Shown here piece by piece: positions 62,234-64,000 of a stretch of DNA of 64,000 bases. Both the position numbers and the translations under genes were made by a program. The notes beneath the pieces are model-generated. The model did not search any database and was not told where the DNA came from. It saw only the letters and a program-made list of their open reading frames with translations. The stretch is taken from positions 5,952,001 through 6,016,000 of the forward strand of contig CAWFHD010000003.1 in NCBI GenBank assembly GCA_963815475.1, written 5' to 3'. How positions within the stretch are numbered: position 1 is the first letter of the stretch; every line of letters begins with the position of its first letter. Source of the DNA: Sulfopaludibacter sp963815475. GTDB lineage: Bacteria; Acidobacteriota; Terriglobia; Bryobacterales; Bryobacteraceae.

Positions 62234-62422
62234 ATGCGTATCTCACTCCGCAAGTTGCTCGGCTATATTTTGATGGGCGCTCTGTGCATGACGCCCGTGA
62301 TTGCCTCTGCTGAAAGCTCTTTCCAGCAGGGAAAAAAGAAGGGCGGGAAAAAAGGAGGCAAGCGCGGCGGCTCCAAGAAATCTCCGACCAAGGGCGGAGG
62401 CCGTAGCGGATCTTCCACCTAA
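62234..62422 (+). CDS. Small secreted Lys/Gly-rich protein
   Basis: It starts at ATG 62234, where the signal peptide begins (MRISLRKLLGYILMGALCMTPVIASAE), giving 62 residues. The mature part is almost entirely Gly, Lys and Ser (QQGKKKGGKKGGKRGGSKKSPTKGGG), strongly cationic and disordered. Such proteins may bind nucleic acid, surface polysaccharide or acidic membranes. Nothing specific is known. It stands alone, upstream of a convergent repeat element. Confidence 0.55.
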   Translation: MRISLRKLLGYILMGALCMTPVIASAESSFQQGKKKGGKKGGKRGGSKKSPTKGGGRSGSST

Positions 62423-62471
62423 TGGAGGGCGTTAGACAGAATACCGACTATCCGAATGGGCTGGGATCTCA

Positions 62472-62579
62472 TCGTGGGGCAGGTTTCAACCTGCGGTGGG
62501 CTTCGGCCCGCCAATCCCGAACGTCCGACGACCGTCTGCACGGACTGAAGTCCGTTGCAGACTGAAGCCTGCCCCACGA
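62472..62579. repeat. Composite multi-hairpin intergenic element
   Basis: The outer arms, TCGTGGGGCAGG with TTCA at 62472-62488 and TGAAG with CCTGCCCCACGA at 62563-62579, pair over 17 bases with one G-U. Inside are three hairpins: GCAGGTT/AACCTGC (about 62479-62494), GGGC-TTCG-GCCC (about 62498-62509) and ACGGACT/AGTCCGT (about 62540-62555). It lies between convergent genes and resembles the other palindromic repeats in this window. The tail GCCCCACGAATAATTAT echoes 24384-24398. Confidence 0.7.
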
Positions 62580-62625
62580 ATAATTATCAAGTATTCGACA
62601 GGCCCAGAGGCATGTCCCCACGGTC

Positions 62626-63528
62626 TTACACGAAGCTCTTGAGCCTCGCCTCCACCTTCTCCGTCAATTCCTCCGCGGTCGGAAAGCGATCACGATTCAC
62701 GGTGATCGGCAGCGACTCAATCAATTGCTCGTAGGTCGGCGCCGGATCGTACTTCACCGCCGAATAGCCGAGAATGTCGGCCAGCCTGCACGCTACCTTC
62801 GCCGTTTGCAGCAACTCCGAATCCTTCACGCTCAGCTCGTCATGATGATGCTGACAAGTGGTCGCGAACCCCACCGGCAGTCCCCAGTTCTTCACCAGCC
62901 ACGCTCCGGCCAGCCCGTGATCCACATTCAGCACCGCACGTTCGGCGCGCAGCACATGATCTATGTCTTTGAAGCTGCTGTTCAAAACCGGCGAATACTC
63001 AATGGAATACGATTTCAGCAATCCGAGCCTGCCCACATCATGCAGTAAGCCCACCGAGTACGCCGTCTCCGGTGTGATCTGGAAGATCGAACAGATTCGC
63101 TCCGCGATCACCGCGCAAGCCGCACTATGCCGCCAGCATTGCCGCACTAGCGGCCCGCCGTTGCCCAGATAGCTTCGCATGGCCACGGTTACTGCCAGGG
63201 TCTTAATCCGGTCCAGCCCCAGGACAGCGATGGCGTGGCGCAGGGCCACAATTCGGGAAGGAAAGCCAAACAACGAAGAGTTCGCCAGAAACAGCACATC
63301 TGCGGCGAACGCCGGGTCGCACTCCATGACCTTCGACAGTTCCCTGAGTTCTATATTCGGGTTCGCCGATAGCGTGAGAAGCTGATTCGCAATCGCATTC
63401 AGCGGCGGTAAGCTGCACAGCCTTACCGGCATCGTGACGGAATCGGTGTCCAGAACGCTGTCTGTCTGAGCATGCGTTGGTACGGAAGTGGGGACGGTGT
63501 CCGCCACCTTGCAGGAGATTTCGGCCAT
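62626..63528 (-). CDS. HDOD-domain signalling protein
   Basis: The 300-residue cytoplasmic protein has a HDOD domain (about 35-230): 'LCSLPPLNAIANQLLTLSANPNIELRELSKVMECDPAFAADVLFLANSSLFGFPSRIVALRHAIAVLGLDRIKTLAVTVAM' and 'YSVGLLHDVGRLGLLKSYS', with an H-D pair, followed by 'VDHGLAGAWLVKNWGLPVGFATTCQHHHDE'. HDOD proteins lack full phosphodiesterase activity and act in chemotaxis, c-di-GMP or stress signalling as scaffolds. It has no attached receiver or EAL domain. The upstream gene is 44 bases away on the same strand and may be cotranscribed. Confidence 0.88.
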   Translation of the reverse strand: MAEISCKVADTVPTSVPTHAQTDSVLDTDSVTMPVRLCSLPPLNAIANQLLTLSANPNIELRELSKVMECDPAFAADVLFLANSSLFGFPSRIVALRHAIAVLGLDRIKTLAVTVAMRSYLGNGGPLVRQCWRHSAACAVIAERICSIFQITPETAYSVGLLHDVGRLGLLKSYSIEYSPVLNSSFKDIDHVLRAERAVLNVDHGLAGAWLVKNWGLPVGFATTCQHHHDELSVKDSELLQTAKVACRLADILGYSAVKYDPAPTYEQLIESLPITVNRDRFPTAEELTEKVEARLKSFV

Positions 63529-63572
63529 CGCCTCCTTATCGGACGTTCGGCCGCCGCTTTTCCGGAGAATTT

Positions 63573-63947
63573 TCAGCGACCAATCGCCGCTCTACCACCA
63601 GCGCGAGCGTTCGCGGACCTCGCGCGCGATTTCCCGGGCTGCCGAGCCGCTTCCAGCCGCACCTGGCGTAGTTCCCGCTGTAACTCCATGCGATCATACG
63701 AGGTCCAGTGATTGCGCGCCAGATCCAGACGCCGCGTCTCGGCGCGGTCGCGGGCCGCTTGCACACGATCCTGCCGGTCAAACCGTTCCGCTGCCAGCCG
63801 GGACTGCCGGGCATCGCGCTCGGCTTCCAGCCGGTCGCGTCGGGCTTCCGCGCGTTCTCGCTGCGCTTCGGCGAAGTCGTAACTGTACCAGCGGCTTTGC
63901 CCAAAGGCGCAGGTCATGAGGAGGAGTGCGGCGATCGCAAGTTTCAT
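63573..63947 (-). CDS. Small exported Arg/Ala-rich coiled-coil protein
   Basis: The 124-residue protein has a signal peptide (MKLAIAALLLMTCAFG) and then a highly charged helix with heptad-like repeats (EAQRERAEARRDRLEAERDARQSRLAAERFDRQDRVQAARDRAETRRLDL) predicted to form a coiled coil. The C-terminus is basic (RSANARAGGRAAIGR). It resembles no family I recognise. The periplasmic or surface location is inferred from the signal sequence. It is upstream of the HDOD gene. The coding strand has the steady codon use of its neighbours. Confidence 0.5.
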   Translation of the reverse strand: MKLAIAALLLMTCAFGQSRWYSYDFAEAQRERAEARRDRLEAERDARQSRLAAERFDRQDRVQAARDRAETRRLDLARNHWTSYDRMELQRELRQVRLEAARQPGKSRARSANARAGGRAAIGR

Positions 63948-64000
63948 TTGTCGGTCCTTTCATTGCTTATACTGCGCCGCCGCGATTTGGTTACGCTATC

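Overview
The window looks like chromosome from an acidobacterium of the Solibacter/Bryobacter kind. The evidence is GC-rich coding sequence, three TonB-dependent receptors with an N-terminal carboxypeptidase-regulatory-like domain, a PadR regulator paired with a large duplicated MacB/FtsX-type permease, and several small secreted families common in that phylum. No rRNA, tRNA or CRISPR array was recognised.

Region 1 (1-10.2 kb) is a decaying accessory region. It holds a frameshifted TonB receptor, a DUF2891 protein, a transposase fragment, a tyrosine recombinase and a methyltransferase each broken by frameshifts, an ISAzo13-type insertion sequence, a 5'-truncated secreted protein, an intact MmcQ/YjbR protein, and an rve-type transposase remnant lying between two gene fragments. 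Region 2 (10.1-13.9 kb, minus strand) is an operon-like set: a beta-propeller protein resembling peptide-amidating lyase, a cytochrome c/copper monooxygenase fusion resembling peptidylglycine hydroxylating monooxygenase, and an unknown secreted protein. Region 3 (14-24 kb) has a hupE-like pseudogene, kbl, the PadR/ADOP pair, a broken Uma2 gene, and a TonB receptor divergent from a GntR regulator.

Region 4 (24.4-39.1 kb) is a tight adherence (Tad/Flp pilus) locus: a response regulator, PilZ protein, GT-C-like membrane protein, Flp pilin, CpaB, CpaC secretin, CpaE, CpaF, TadB and TadC. It continues with two related tiny membrane peptides, an intrinsic terminator, an alpha/alpha-toroid protein, a DUF362 protein and a second multi-spanning membrane protein. 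No prepilin peptidase or TadE/F/G pseudopilin is present. Region 5 (39-49.3 kb) is mixed: possible metal-related secreted proteins, an FHA-cyclase, a MetX-like hydrolase, a VTT-type membrane protein, hemH (frameshifted), a glycoside-hydrolase-like protein and tsaB. Region 6 (49.4-54.6 kb) is an overlapping ECF sigma / anti-sigma / TonB receptor operon.

Region 7 (54.7-60.7 kb, minus strand) is the most interesting part: seven overlapping genes for a dissociated cobalamin methyltransferase system (UroD-family methyltransferase, corrinoid protein, PF13769-like small protein, corrinoid-activating ferredoxin/ATPase, methionine-synthase-activation-like protein, homocysteine S-methyltransferase, unknown small protein). 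I infer that it moves a methyl group from an unknown donor through the corrinoid to homocysteine. Region 8 holds a pirin/MarR divergent pair with a perfect 22-bp palindrome, a multi-hairpin repeat, and an HDOD protein.

Single-base indels break about ten genes. Most are dispensable, but hemH, tadC and the corrinoid activator are also hit, so some may be sequence errors rather than real mutations.
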